Assembly (NCBI GenBank): GCA_025201375.1
Contig: JAIWZP010000025.1
Coordinates: 62,001-126,000 of the forward strand
DNA: 64,000 bases
DNA from: Gongronella butleri
Lineage: Eukaryota > Mucoromycota > Mucoromycetes > Mucorales > Cunninghamellaceae
Direction: 5' to 3'
This document shows positions 47,182 to 58,831 of this stretch, one piece after another. The notes beneath the pieces were generated by a model, which worked only from the letters and a program-made list of their open reading frames with translations, was not told the origin of the DNA and did not search any database. The position numbers and the translations under genes were made by a program. Positions within the stretch are counted from its first letter, which is position 1, and every line of letters starts with the position of its first letter.

Positions 47182-47574
47182 TCAAATTACGTCTTTTTCG
47201 CTCATCTCTTCCCCTCTTCCCCCACTTTGCATTGCATGCCCTCGGTAGCTCATCCATCCCACCCCATCCCACTTCATGTACTAACCCCCTGCTTCATTAC
47301 CCAGCAAACGAAAAAAAAAATATAGGAAAAAATAATAAAATTCACGCCATTGTGGACTCTCTTCGCACCTGATGATAAATGGACTTGCGCAGATGCTGAC
47401 AAACGGTCACAAGGCATCGTCACACTTCCAAATGAACCCTGTAGCATAGCTGTGAGATAACTAGATGAGAAGCATACAACAAAAAAAGTGAAATCGAAAG
47501 AGATTTTGCCAACATCAGACCAAATACCTTTTATATCCGCGCTCGCTTGTGTTTCAGTCGATGGAGATTCCCTG

Positions 47575-48375
47575 TCCGATTCGAATGTGCCCTTTGTCAA
47601 AGCATTGCGGTGCCTAGATCACGAGCAAACACCATTGTCAAAAATGGCGGATTTTCCAAGGGGTGCAGTCGAGGGTTTAAAATCCACGAAATTTATGCCT
47701 TCAGGCCGCCACGCCATTCAACTCTATGGTTATGTCACTCTAATAACCCATACAACTGCAATAATAAAAGGGGGTGCATCGGATGGTTGTCGCGTAAAAT
47801 GCAATTTGCCTCTTTTTTTTGCCTCAAGTCCAAGTCGGCGAAAATTGGCCACGGAGCCGCGAAAACGAGATCATCAGAAAGAGCACGGCCTGCTGCGTAC
47901 GTGGATATCAATGATCACTGCAAAAAACGAGTTCTAGGCAGAATTACTGTAATGCGAGCAGTTCGTTTGCGGGGAATTTTGGACGCGTGAAAAACCGCGT
48001 CAGGCGTCGCGTGGCAAGTGCCTGATCCTTATCAAATCCATGCACCTGGAGTCTTTCTTGCTAGGTGACGCGTCGGTGCGGCTCTATGGACGCCTTTTCC
48101 CCGTGCAATTCGCGTTGAAATTAAATCTAAAAACACGAATTGCTCGTTAACCAGCAAGCCGATCCCACTCGTTTTTGGTGTTTTTCGTGGTTTCTCCCTT
48201 GCGTGTCTCTTGTGTGTAAGTTTGGTAGAAATCTGAGGACCGATTTTTTCAATTTTTGTTTTGGAGGCTCGTCGCGACAAAATTTTGATTTGCGTGCGGC
48301 ATGTCCAAATGACTTTTGAGAGCTGGAAGTTGTAGCCCACTGGTGTTTTCTAGCTCACTGTTTCTCTCTACAGAG
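47575..48375 (+). repeat. Dispersed repeat family A, copy 3
   Basis: About 800 bp collinear with the copies at 1985, 27850 and 57640 (inverted); it is closest to the inverted copy. Shared words include GGATTTTCCAAGGGGTGCAG near 47649, CGCGTAAAATGCAATTTGCC near 47793, GAGCCGCGAAAACGAG near 47852, CAATGATCACTGCAAAAA near 47909, GGTGTTTTCTAGCTCA near 48341 and GTTTCTCTCTACAG near 48359. It lies between the convergent SDO1 and MON1 genes. Confidence 0.85.
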
Positions 48376-49058
48376 TGATTCAGGGTGCGGCAGCGTCTGA
48401 TGGACCATCTGTATCTAATATTTTGCAAAATAGGACATTTTTAAGTGTATCTCATGATAAAATTGGTCAAAGGACTTGAAAATTAGACACAGATAAAACA
48501 GAGGAATGGTGGCAACGATGGCGAACTTTTTTTTTTGCGATCGCTAGAGCATTTTTCTCAGTAATAGGCAAATACACTATTGATATTTGGTTTTTCGATT
48601 GTTTTTTCTCCAGCGACATTTTATAGATATCCAAACTTTGCGTGTTATTTTCAATACCAGTGATGGAGAACTGGTCCAAAATTGACATGGATCGGATCAT
48701 TGTAGCGCCAGCCATCTCAATTTTAGCGTGTTTTTTTGCATTTTTATAATGGTTCGCATTGTTTCAGCAAATTGGTTAACATTTCAAAGAGAATCATTCT
48801 ATGTCTCACTTTGTGCATTTTAACCCTGAGAGCTTTGATGGGCATTGTCAAAAAACGCGTCGAAAACAAAGGTAAAACTGAAACAAGCACTGACGCATCA
48901 TAAATTACACCCTGCATTCATTTGCTCAAGTATTTAGTTCGTCTTCAATGAAATTCTACGCCCAAAACGCGTTTATTCAACAGGTTGGAAGCGGGAAAAG
49001 AATATAAAAAAAGGGAAGCGGCAAGAAAAACGTAGAAATCTAGGAGCATGCCGAGTTA
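48376..49058. other. Intergenic DNA downstream of MON1
   Basis: AT-rich, with no gene or recognised repeat. The right end should contain the MON1 3' untranslated region. Confidence 0.45.
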
Positions 49059-50892
49059 TTAAAACACGGGGGAATTAAGAATAAATAGACTCTCTTCTTG
49101 TTTCTTGATCCACCGCAGCAGCTGGTTCGAGTGTGTAATCATTGCCGGCTTGGGTGTGTTGGGGCCAAAAACAACATAGAGCTCAAATGTCGATGTGATC
49201 TACAAAAGAGCGATTAGACAATGACAACTGCAGTCTCAATTGCTTTTTTTCTTACCCAGCCAAGGATGACCTCTTGCTGGTCATGATGGTAATACAATTT
49301 CAGCGTGCGCGACCGCGTATGCATTCTATCAAACACGTATTGGTATAATCGGAATAGCCTGACACGAAAAAAAAGATGAGATTCGATCTCGGGACGCCCA
49401 TTAAAAGTGCGTCTGCCTCACCTCTTTCGATTGGTATCGTCTGCATATACACCAGTGTAATCCGGGCAGGTAAATTGAATATGAGTCTTGGATTTGTATA
49501 TAAAATGGCGCATTTTGGGGATGCCTGTGTCCTCTGTCATTAAAAAAAAAAACAATTGTAGCGTCAAGCGGTACGCAACGAAGATGTGGCGATCAGAGAC
49601 TTACCCATTGTATAGGGTCTGACGGCAATTTCTTGCAATTTATCCAAAATCTGGTCTTGTGCCAAATCCTGGCGAGAAAAAAAAATCATTTAGACGCTTG
49701 TTGCAAGTGGCTGCTCGTTCTTGTTTCATCTGTATGTACCTTGACAAGTTTGGCTTTGCGCTCGCTGAGATCGTAAAAGTTGTCTTTGGAGGTGCTGATC
49801 ATGACGACCGAGATGTCCTTTTCAATATAGCAAATGTACGCGTGGAGGAAGCCCGACGCGTTGAATTTCGGCAAGCAGAGTGGCGTCCACGACTCGGCCG
49901 TGTGGAATGTTGTGGAGCCCGTCAGCATGTTGAACAGCAGATGCAAATCTGGGCAAAAAATGGAACGAAAAATTTCACACGTGAGACCCTGTTGCTTGCT
50001 CTCCTGTCTCTCCGTTTCTCTCCTTTTTGTTTCAATTGTACCCGAGGGATGCAGGCTGTGTTTTCTTGGGCGCAGCAGGGTGACGAGCTTGTCGCGGGCG
50101 ATGATCATGGCATAAAGGAGGTCATTTGTTTTGCCTTTTGCGACTAGTCGGCCGATGAGGTCGCGCATGGGCCTGGCGAGGCGCGCAACTTGAAGGGCGC
50201 CAAGCATGAAGCTGTGATCGTGGCGAAAGGCGCCGGCAAGGCTGTCGAGAAAGACCTCGGTGCCACCAAGTAGGCGGCGCAGATCAAAGTTGCCACGCTG
50301 CTTAAAGATGTTGGACAATTGCGACGCGGTCAGCACGCTGATGATTTGATTGTGCAGATAGACGAGCTGGTCCTTCAATTGAGCCTCGGATTCGCCGGTC
50401 TTGGCAATCGCAACATAGTACAAAGGGTCTTTGAGCAAAAACACAAACTTGTGGCTACCGGCATTCATCGACCTAATAGAAAAAAAAAAAAAAAGAAAGG
50501 AGGGTCAGATGGCCCGGTCACTCGCCAATGGCTCTCCCATTACTTGATAGCGTCGTTGCTGTCCTGGAAAAGCGAAATGATTGCCTGGATAACGCCTGTA
50601 AACGACGAAAGACGTGATTCATCGCCATGCCGCGACCAAATGGGCTTGCCCGCGCTGCTCAAAATCACAAAATGCTTTTTATGCCGGGACCACGCTGCAA
50701 GCTCGTCGGCTACGAGTAAAAAAAAAAAAAAAAAGTGAGCCGAAAATGCCATTTTTTGTTCTCTTTGTTCTTTTTACTGGAGCTTCTCCTCCGTGGTGCG
50801 CGCTTTATCTCTGGGCCGCTATAAGACGACGTCAGAGACACCGACGACGACGTGGACTGGTGTGAAATGGAAGGTGACGGATGGTTCTTCAT
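49059..50892 (-). CDS. MON1: Vacuolar fusion protein Mon1
   Basis: Eight exons on the minus strand (50892-50778, 50709-50544, 50472-50042, 49948-49740, 49668-49605, 49533-49422, 49358-49256, 49199-49059) give 446 residues. After a short Ser-rich N-terminus the first longin domain shows KKHFVILSSAGKPIWSRHGD, the Mon1 hallmark, then FVFLLKDPLYYVAIAKTGES and QLVYLHNQIISVLT. Later blocks are TSTTFHTAESWTPLCLPKFN-like sequence, AYICYIEKDISVVMISTSKD and, at the end, TFELYVVFGP. With Ccz1 it forms the guanine-nucleotide exchange factor for Ypt7/Rab7 on late endosomes and vacuoles, and it also acts in autophagosome fusion. It is shorter than most fungal Mon1 proteins because the N-terminal disordered region is short. 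Exon phases close perfectly. Confidence 0.92.
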
Positions 50893-51091
50893 GAAGAGGC
50901 CGAAAAAAAAAGAGGGAAATGGAGGGAAAGAGCAGCTTTATCTCTGCACCAAGTCCGGGCCGGCCAAAAAAACTCAATTTCAGACCCCGACGCGTCTCTT
51001 GAAATGGGCCATTTTCGCGGGGTCGCGTCGTGCTTCGCCTTTTTTTTGCACCTTTTTTCTTCTTCTTCCCTCTTTTCGACGTTTCAGAGCT
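50893..51091. promoter_or_regulatory. Divergent promoter of MON1 and FANCI
   Basis: 199 bp between the two start codons. The FANCI side is T/C-rich (51039-51078). No TATA box is apparent. The two genes must share this small region for initiation. Confidence 0.5.
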
Positions 51092-54000
51092 ATGGATCGA
51101 CAGCTTATGAAGCTCAGCAAGAGTCCAAATCGGACCGAGCTATGCAAATACGTGGAGGAGATTCCTCTGGACCAGGTACCTCTTGTCATTCACGCGGTCG
51201 TCATCCAGTGCCATTGCTCAGACACGCCTTTTGCTGTGCCACTCTTGTTTTTTTCTTTTTAGATACATGAGCTTGTCACCCAGAAGCTGTCGCGGCCGCC
51301 CGAAGACGCCGACCCCGTGCTCGTATTAAGGGCGCTGTTCTTAGGCAAGCACGTTTGTGGGAAAATAAGCAAAAGTGTCTAATTTGTGTTTTTTTTTCCA
51401 ATTAGGTGCGCCGCCTGACACGGGCTCGCTCGCGCACCAAGTGCGTATGACGGTCCTCCACGCCTTCATGGACTGGTACGACGCGGTGCAGGGCCTGTTG
51501 CCTTTGTGTTTAATAAGCAATGCCTCGTTTTTATGCTTTTTTCTCATTTTCCTAGGGTCAAGGACGATGGGGAAGGTATCAATGGTCACAACAGCGCCAA
51601 GGCCAAGCTACTGACGCACGTTGTCAACGTGCTGTCGCCCGAGGTACGTACCTTTTGGTGTCTATTGCACAGAAAATCGACCAAAAATCGATGAATTGGA
51701 CGAATTGAACGAGTTGACCCCTTTTTTTTCTTGGTAGCTGGAAATGCTGGAGACGTGTCATTTGGACGTGGTTGGGACAATGGTGGTGGAGTGCATTGAG
51801 CAAGGCATTGCCATCCAGTCGCGTGTATTTGACCTCATGGCCAAGGTGTACAATCTGCTCTGCGCGCTGGACGCTGTCGACATGGCCACCACGCTTCTCC
51901 AGCGCCTGTGTCAGTGCGAATGGAACCCGCAGTCCTCGGTCGGTCTCGCGTCGTGCCTCAATGATCTCGAAATGCCCACCGCACACATGGACATTGCCGT
52001 CAAACGCCTCGTCAAACAGCTCAAACTACTCGAAATCGATGAAATCCCTCCCTACATATACCAGCTGCTTATCCTGGTGCGAAAGGTAAGAAAAAGGGAG
52101 CGAGAAAAAAAGAAAAAGAAAAAGGAGATATTGAGAGAAATTGCAAGAAAATTGAAAGAAATCGAGAGAAATCGAGAGAAAAGAAACACGCGTCGTGGTC
52201 TGATCTCTTCTTTTTTACTGCTAGGGCAAGCGCCAGGAGGCCCTCACGAGTATTTGCGAGTATTTTGATTGGTTTTATGCGGAGCACCCAGAAAGCACGT
52301 CGCCAAAGTATGGGCAAAAAGGACAAAATATGCCATTGGACGCTCACCGTCTATTTTTTGACAGGGGCCAGAGCATGCAGGGCACGGTCATGCTGCACAT
52401 GTCCTTTGCCATCAAGCAGGACACAGAGCTCGGCATGGAACTCATCAAATATCTACGTACGGACAAGAAGCTGCTGATGAACACATTCAAAATGGCATGT
52501 CTCCTCTCGGCCGCGCGAATCCATCGACTGGAAGACATAGTAAGAAGGCCAATTCGGCAAATGGAACCCCATGGAGGCTCGCAGCATCTTATATGGGCTC
52601 TCTTTTAGATTTACGACCTGTTGAAAAACAGCATCATTACGATTTACAAGGATGGCGAGAAGCTGGCGGTGCATCGCTGGGTCGCAGGTAAGAGGAAAGC
52701 TGACAAAAAAAAAAGCATAGCGATCCTCATTGTGGTTTTTTTATGTAGAATTTTCGAGCTTTGACGCAGCGTCCGTGCGAGCAACAATGATGGATATTGT
52801 CGACAAGTCCGAATCTGGCTGGGATCAGGTGATTCAAAGCACGATCCATCTGGCCATGCTGCTCATCGACACGGCTGCCAATGCAGGCACGAGATCATCC
52901 GATGGTAAGCCCGGTCTGTCCCCCGAAAATGCGCGTGACACGATCAATTGCTGAATTTTCATGTGTTAGCTCCTGTGTTTGCCGCCAAAACAAAGCAAAA
53001 ATACCTGAATGACGTGATCCAATTGGGCGTGGACGTGATTGCTCGCATGTTCAAGGTAAAAGCGAGCTGAAGCGTGCTCAGAATCGCTCATTCACGCTCT
53101 TTTTTCTCTTTTTTACTAGCTGCATGACGTTGCGCGCACCGAAATCTTGGAGCAGATCGCGTCGCGTGTCGTGTCGCGCTCGCCCAGCGCCATGTTCTTC
53201 CTCCAGCTCATGGAAAAGGTTGTCTTGGAATGCAGAGAATCCATTGGCAAGAACATTAGCCAGGTAAAGCGCGTGATTTTCATCGCCCGATTGGTCCTGG
53301 CTCACTCGCCGTGCCGCTATTTAGGTCAAGTACACGCTCGACTTTATGTCATACCTGCCGCATCCAGTTGCCAAGCAGCTGCTTCGCGCCATTCAGCCCA
53401 TTGCTGGCCAGGATCCGCAATTCCGCGACGATCTCATGCTGGTGCTGCGCAAGAGTGTCTTTGTCAGGTACAAATTCAGTGAAACAAGCAATACGAGCTG
53501 CTCGTTCATTCTTGTGTTTTTCGTCTACAGAGAGTTGGATGCACGCATGATCTCGGTGTACGGCTATTTTAGCATGCTGCATAGCCAATTGGACTCGAAC
53601 CAGTCGTCGTCTCGCATGAGCGGCTCCCTCGGCATCGTCTTTGAAATCTTGAGTAAGATGGCCAAGGAATTTTCCAACCCCCCAATTGGTCTCTGACGTG
53701 CTTTATTTTCATATTTTGTAGGTTCGCTGCGCCGCTGCTTCAATCAGCAATTCGAGATCCGCGCCGCCACCTACGAGGGCCTGGGCATTCTTGCATTGCG
53801 CTACGACATGGTGTCTGGCGACATTTTTAGGACACTTTATACACAGGTAACGAAAAAAAGAAAAAAGATAATGTGTTTAAAGTGACTTATACCAGTCTTG
53901 GCTTTATCTAGTTTCTGCTCTACTGCAAGGATGACGACGCCCCGGTGCCGTTGGACTTGCAGGCGTGCCTTGAGAGTGGCCATCGCGCCGTCGTCCTCGA

Positions 54001-56872
54001 GCCATTGCAGCTGTTGACCAGCAATTTGTTCAAAATCGTGCGACATTTGCAGAATCACCGCGATCAACACACAGGTAACGCTTTGCTTGATAGAAAATGG
54101 CCCAATTGACGCATTTTATTCACGCAGTGGTACTGAGTACGTTTGCGGAATGCGAGCAAAAGATCAAAAAGCTGACGGACAAGCTATTTGACCTGGACCT
54201 CGAGGACTATGGCCTGGACAAGACGACCAACTTTGACGCCAAAACGCCCGATGGCCAGCGAAACTTGCGCGTGTCGGACGTGCTCATTGGCGTGCTTGAG
54301 GCCGCGCTCGAGCACGAATTCCTCATCCACGGCGACACATTGACCTCATGCCAGATTATCCTCACTCTTTTCAAAAAGCGCAAGGAGCTCATGGCCTTGC
54401 ACGATGGCGCAGCAAAGGAAAGAGGTAAAAAAACAAAAACAAAAAATAGAGTGATTTTAGCTATCAGCGTGTTTTTTTGTTTCATTTTCTTTTTGTACTC
54501 ACGTCATTGCCCCCCCTTTTTGTTACGCGTCCTAGGTTTCTCGCGCACTGTTCATCCGCCCATTGTGTACAGTCTGGAGTTTACCGCCAGCGCGGTGCAA
54601 GCTATCTTTTTGCAAGGCGATGTGCAATCGCCTGTTCGCGCGCTGCGCTCTGATCTCGACTTTATTCAATATCTCGTCACAGCCACCGGTGCCTCGATCA
54701 ATAAAGTAAGAACGAAGTCAAGAGAATCGGGGTCATCAATGCATGTGTTTTTGCACAACTTACGCGAATTCTCTCTTTTTAATTTTATATTTTTTTTTTA
54801 AAAAAAAAACAGCCTGTGGACGACCAGCACAAGGCCATGCATACTCGTGATATAGAGCATCGATGCGTCCTCGCCAAGGTGTACTTGCATATTCTCATTG
54901 AAGAGACCTCGGACAGCACGTTGATCAATCATCAACCTAAAAAGGTAAGAAAAGCAGGCCCGATAGGGTGACATGATGCGTCAGATCCGCTTCTCTGACT
55001 CCCCCCTTTTTTTTTTCTTTGTTCTGATGAACACAGGGCAACTCCATCCTCTGTGCGGTGGCCACCAATTTGCATCAGATTCTTACAACCACCGAGCAAG
55101 GGTGGCCCGACGAGTTTTCGATGGTGCTCATGCATATGTTGACCGTGTCGCCTCAGCCCCAGCCAACCAATTCGACCACCAATTGCCTGATGATGACATT
55201 GCTGCGCGATTTCAAAGTAAAAACACGCGAAATTTTTCAGACAACACGCGTCTCACCACGTTTTTTTATATTTTTTGTTAAAAAGGAAATTGTTGACAAG
55301 TATCTCAATGCGCAGCCACCTTTATACAAGGAAGCGACGGTGGTCCTACAGACAATCTCATGGCTTACATCCAAGCTGGACAGCAGCGAGGAGCAGTATG
55401 AGGATGACGCGAGCACCGTGACGCGCTGGATGGTGCGCATCATGGAAGATCGGCCGATCCAGGAAGTCGCTGTGGCGCGCGAGGTGCTTTCGCTGCTGAT
55501 GACACAGTGCACGCGCCAAGACCAGATGGATGTGCTGAAAAACATCACCAATGACATACACATGATCTATGGCGACATTGATGTTCAACAATTCGACAGC
55601 CAAGCCGCCATCACCACCACGTACACTTTGATCAACGAAAAGACTATCCAGCCAATGGCTGCGCAGATCCTCACGCTTGTGGAAGATGCCATTGTCGATA
55701 TGATCTGGTGCATTGGTCGCTTGAAGATGTGTGGTAAAAAAAAAAAAAAAAAAACCTCCCCACGCAATGCATGCTGCATTTTGCTTATTGATTTTTATTT
55801 CTTTGGTGTTTTGCGACGCGTAGATGAGGAAGCCAAGCGACCAGCCTTTGAACTCGCGACAATTGAAAGGATGGACGCGTACGTCGAGATGGTCAATGAG
55901 CTGACACGCGCAGGCTTCATGGGCGCATTGGCTGAGCAGATGATCCGCACGCTGACCAAAATGTACCGCACGCTCATGGCCCTGATGAAATACGTACGTG
56001 TTGCCTGGCTCTCTTTTTTTTTTTTTTTGGTGTTTGTTTTACTGATTTTTTTTTTTTACAATTTTCTTTTTTCTTTTTTACATTTTGCTACAGAAACTTA
56101 CCAAGCCCAAGGATATTCCGCCTGAATTTATCCATATCGTTGCGAAAATCGGCAATTCCTTGACAGACAACATGTACAGGTACCTGACAAGCTATACCTC
56201 GCAGCGAAAGGAGGAGTATGAACGCGCCTCCAGCAACGCGCGCAAAAAAGCCAAGGGCAAGGGCAAGAGAAATCAAGTCGACGAGCGTGAAAAGGTTAGC
56301 AATTCATTTATCCCATGTTCCATCTCATTGGTCCTTGGCCCTTGGATGCATCCAATGCTTACAAATTTTCTCGTTTTTTCAAAACTTTTAGAAAAAGATT
56401 ATGCGAGAAAGCAAGGCCATTCCGACGTTGATCTTCTCCGTGGAGCAATTTGAAAAATACCTCATTTCTCTGGCGCGCAAGTCCAAGGTTGACCTGATGC
56501 AATACATGAAACGCAGCACGTCGCGCGATTTCAGAATCCAATTGGACAAATTCGTCGTCGACAATGATTCCGACGATGACTTGGACAAGTCAATGAGCAA
56601 GCGCGTAAGAAATGACCTCAAAAAGACCCGCACAGCGCGACCTCATATCCCTTTTCTTTTATTTTTAGCGGCGCATGATGGATCGCGATGACGGTGATAC
56701 TAGCGCTGGTCCGAGCAGCCGCAGCCGTGGTCCGCGCGATGACACGTACGACGCCATGCCCAGCAACGACGAGGATCCACTGGCCAGTGACGAAAGCGGT
56801 GACAACGAGGATGAAAACGACAATCGAAGCCGTCTGATCGACGTCCATCGCAAACGATCACGCGTGGGTTGA
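51092..56872 (+). CDS. FANCI: Fanconi anemia group I protein (FANCI)
   Basis: Twenty-four exons give 1320 residues, like human FANCI (1328). Exons: 51092-51175, 51263-51344, 51406-51475, 51556-51643, 51738-52085, 52225-52307, 52365-52539, 52609-52687, 52749-52904, 52970-53055, 53120-53263, 53325-53467, 53531-53652, 53722-53846, 53912-54074, 54128-54424, 54536-54705, 54813-54944, 55037-55216, 55286-55733, 55824-55993, 56094-56294, 56392-56604, 56669-56872. Family blocks are [46 protein letters not shown] and, near the end, [20 protein letters not shown], followed by an acidic tail and a basic KRSRVG end. FANCI pairs with FANCD2 as a DNA clamp in interstrand cross-link repair. The lysine monoubiquitinated in human FANCI (K523) appears to be Met519 here (ELDARM). 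The second intron uses a GC donor. Confidence 0.93.
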
Positions 56873-57639
56873 GCTGTCACGTTCTTTTTATCACTTATGC
56901 GCGCCCATTTCTCTGATGTCCACGTACTTTTATTTTCCTTTCCTTTTTCTGAATACCATCGTGTTTGCCATTTGACGCGAATTTCGCAAGCATTTCCGCA
57001 AGTTGACCTGAATTTGCAAAAATAAAGAAAAATATCGCATGCACTTGTTTGGATGGCATCGGCCTGTCCTTTGTTTGCGCGAGCTCACTAGAAACACGTC
57101 GAAACATGGAAGGGGAGGGACGCATGACTGTAATCGCACGTAATTGAATCCGTGCGAAACCAGTCTCAATCGCGATCTTCTTGGAAGCCATCCATTTCAA
57201 TCCGTCTTTGATTTGTGAAACGAGCGTCTACCGCTACCACACAGCGCTCTGCAATGGGTTTGGATGCGCAATCTGTTCAAAATGTTTCAAGTAGGACATC
57301 TAAATTGCCTTTAACGTGCTAATTTGAGATTGCTGGAGTTACAGTGATCTGATCTCTGTCAAATTTGGACCCATAGTCTCTCATGGCCATTAAAATCATT
57401 GTGCCAAGTTTGAGATTTTAAAACGAGACCGTGAAAAAGATAGACGAGAAAGAGTCGAAATTCAATATTACACTATCCGATCACTGAGAAACAATTGAAA
57501 CGTTGCATTTCTGTTTTAACCATTGTTGATGGGCAAAGCGTTCTCTTCGTCAGGTTCAAATTTGGGACCATTTGAACAATCTCATAGGAAGAGATCCTAT
57601 AGAACGTCGAATTTTGCGAAATGTCAGCTACAACTGGTC
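56873..57639. other. Intergenic DNA downstream of FANCI
   Basis: AATAAAG at 57020-57026 could serve FANCI polyadenylation. The rest (57200-57639) is AT-rich with no gene and no detected relation to the repeats. Confidence 0.45.
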
Positions 57640-58475
57640 GACCAGACACTGTCGCGCTCTGAAACGCGTTGTAGAGAGAAACAATGAGCTAGAAAACACC
57701 AGCAGGCCACAACTTTCAGCTCTCAAAAGTCATTGGGGCGCGCCACACGCAAATTAAATTTTAGTCGTGGTGAGTGCCCAAAACCAAAATGGAATAAATG
57801 GATCTCCAGATCTCCACCAAACTCGCACACAAGAGACACCCCAGGGAGAAACAACGGAAAACACCAAAAACGAGTGAGATCAACCTGCTGGTTAACGAGC
57901 AATTCGTGATTTTAGATTTAATTTCAAGCGCAAATTGCACGGGAAAAACGCGGCCATAGAGCCGCGCCGACGCGTCCACTAGCAAGAGAGACTCCAGGTG
58001 CATGGATTTGAAAAGGATCAGGCGCGTGCCACACGGCGTCTGACGCGGTTTGTCACGTGCCAAAGTTTCCCCACAAACGGATTGCTCGCGTTAAATCTGC
58101 CCGGAACTCGCTTTTTGCAGTGATCATCGACACGTCCATACGCAGCAAACCGTGCTCTTTCTGATGGTCTTTGTTTTGTGGCTCTGTGACCAATTTTCAC
58201 CGACTTCACCTTGAGGCGAAAAAATGAGGCAAATTGCATTTTACGCGACAACTATCCGATTCACCCCCTTTTTTTATTGCACTAGCATCAGTTATTGTGG
58301 TGACATAACCATGTGCTTGAATGGTGTGGCGATCTGAGGGCATAAATTTTGCATTTTTCAAATCCTCGACTGCACCCCTTGGAAAATCCGCAATTTTCGA
58401 AAATGCTTGTTGTTCGCGATCCAGTGGCCGTGGTGTCACCGGGGTGGGCTCATTCGAAAGAGAGGGGAAGAAATT
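57640..58475 (-). repeat. Dispersed repeat family A, copy 4 (inverted)
   Basis: Read on the minus strand it follows the order of copy 3: AATGAGCCCACCCCGG near 58455, GATTTTCCAAGGGGTGCAG near 58385, CAGATCGCCACACCATT near 58334, CGCGTAAAATGCAATTTGCC near 58246, CACTGCAAAAAGCGAG near 58122, and GGTGTTTTCTAGCTCATTG near 57690. Two long minus-strand frames occur inside (58574-58206 and 58251-58018). It lies between the convergent FANCI and chorismate synthase genes. Confidence 0.85.
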
Positions 58476-58831
58476 TGTAGGTTCAAGCATCGATTTCGTG
58501 TTTGAATAGAAATTCATCGACAAGCAACCAAAATACCACGAAATAACCTCATTGGAGATATTCTCGACAGCCACCTAATTAATCGTCTTTCGCGCGGTAA
58601 GCAACAAACAGTGCGCAGAGATATCTGCAAAACGTTTGAGGTTCGTCTGTTTCACGCCCACTGAACAAATTTATACGGAAAAATGTAAAACACACATACC
58701 AAACGCGTTTTTTTTTTCGAATCGGCGTCCATCAAGATAAAGATACATTTGTTTGGATGTAATATAGCTCATGCTGTAATATATTTTTTAATGGGGTACT
58801 AAAAATCAGGATGATTTACACAAAAATGAAT
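58476..58831. other. Intergenic DNA downstream of chorismate synthase
   Basis: AT-rich 3' flank of the minus-strand gene; nothing else recognised. Confidence 0.4.
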
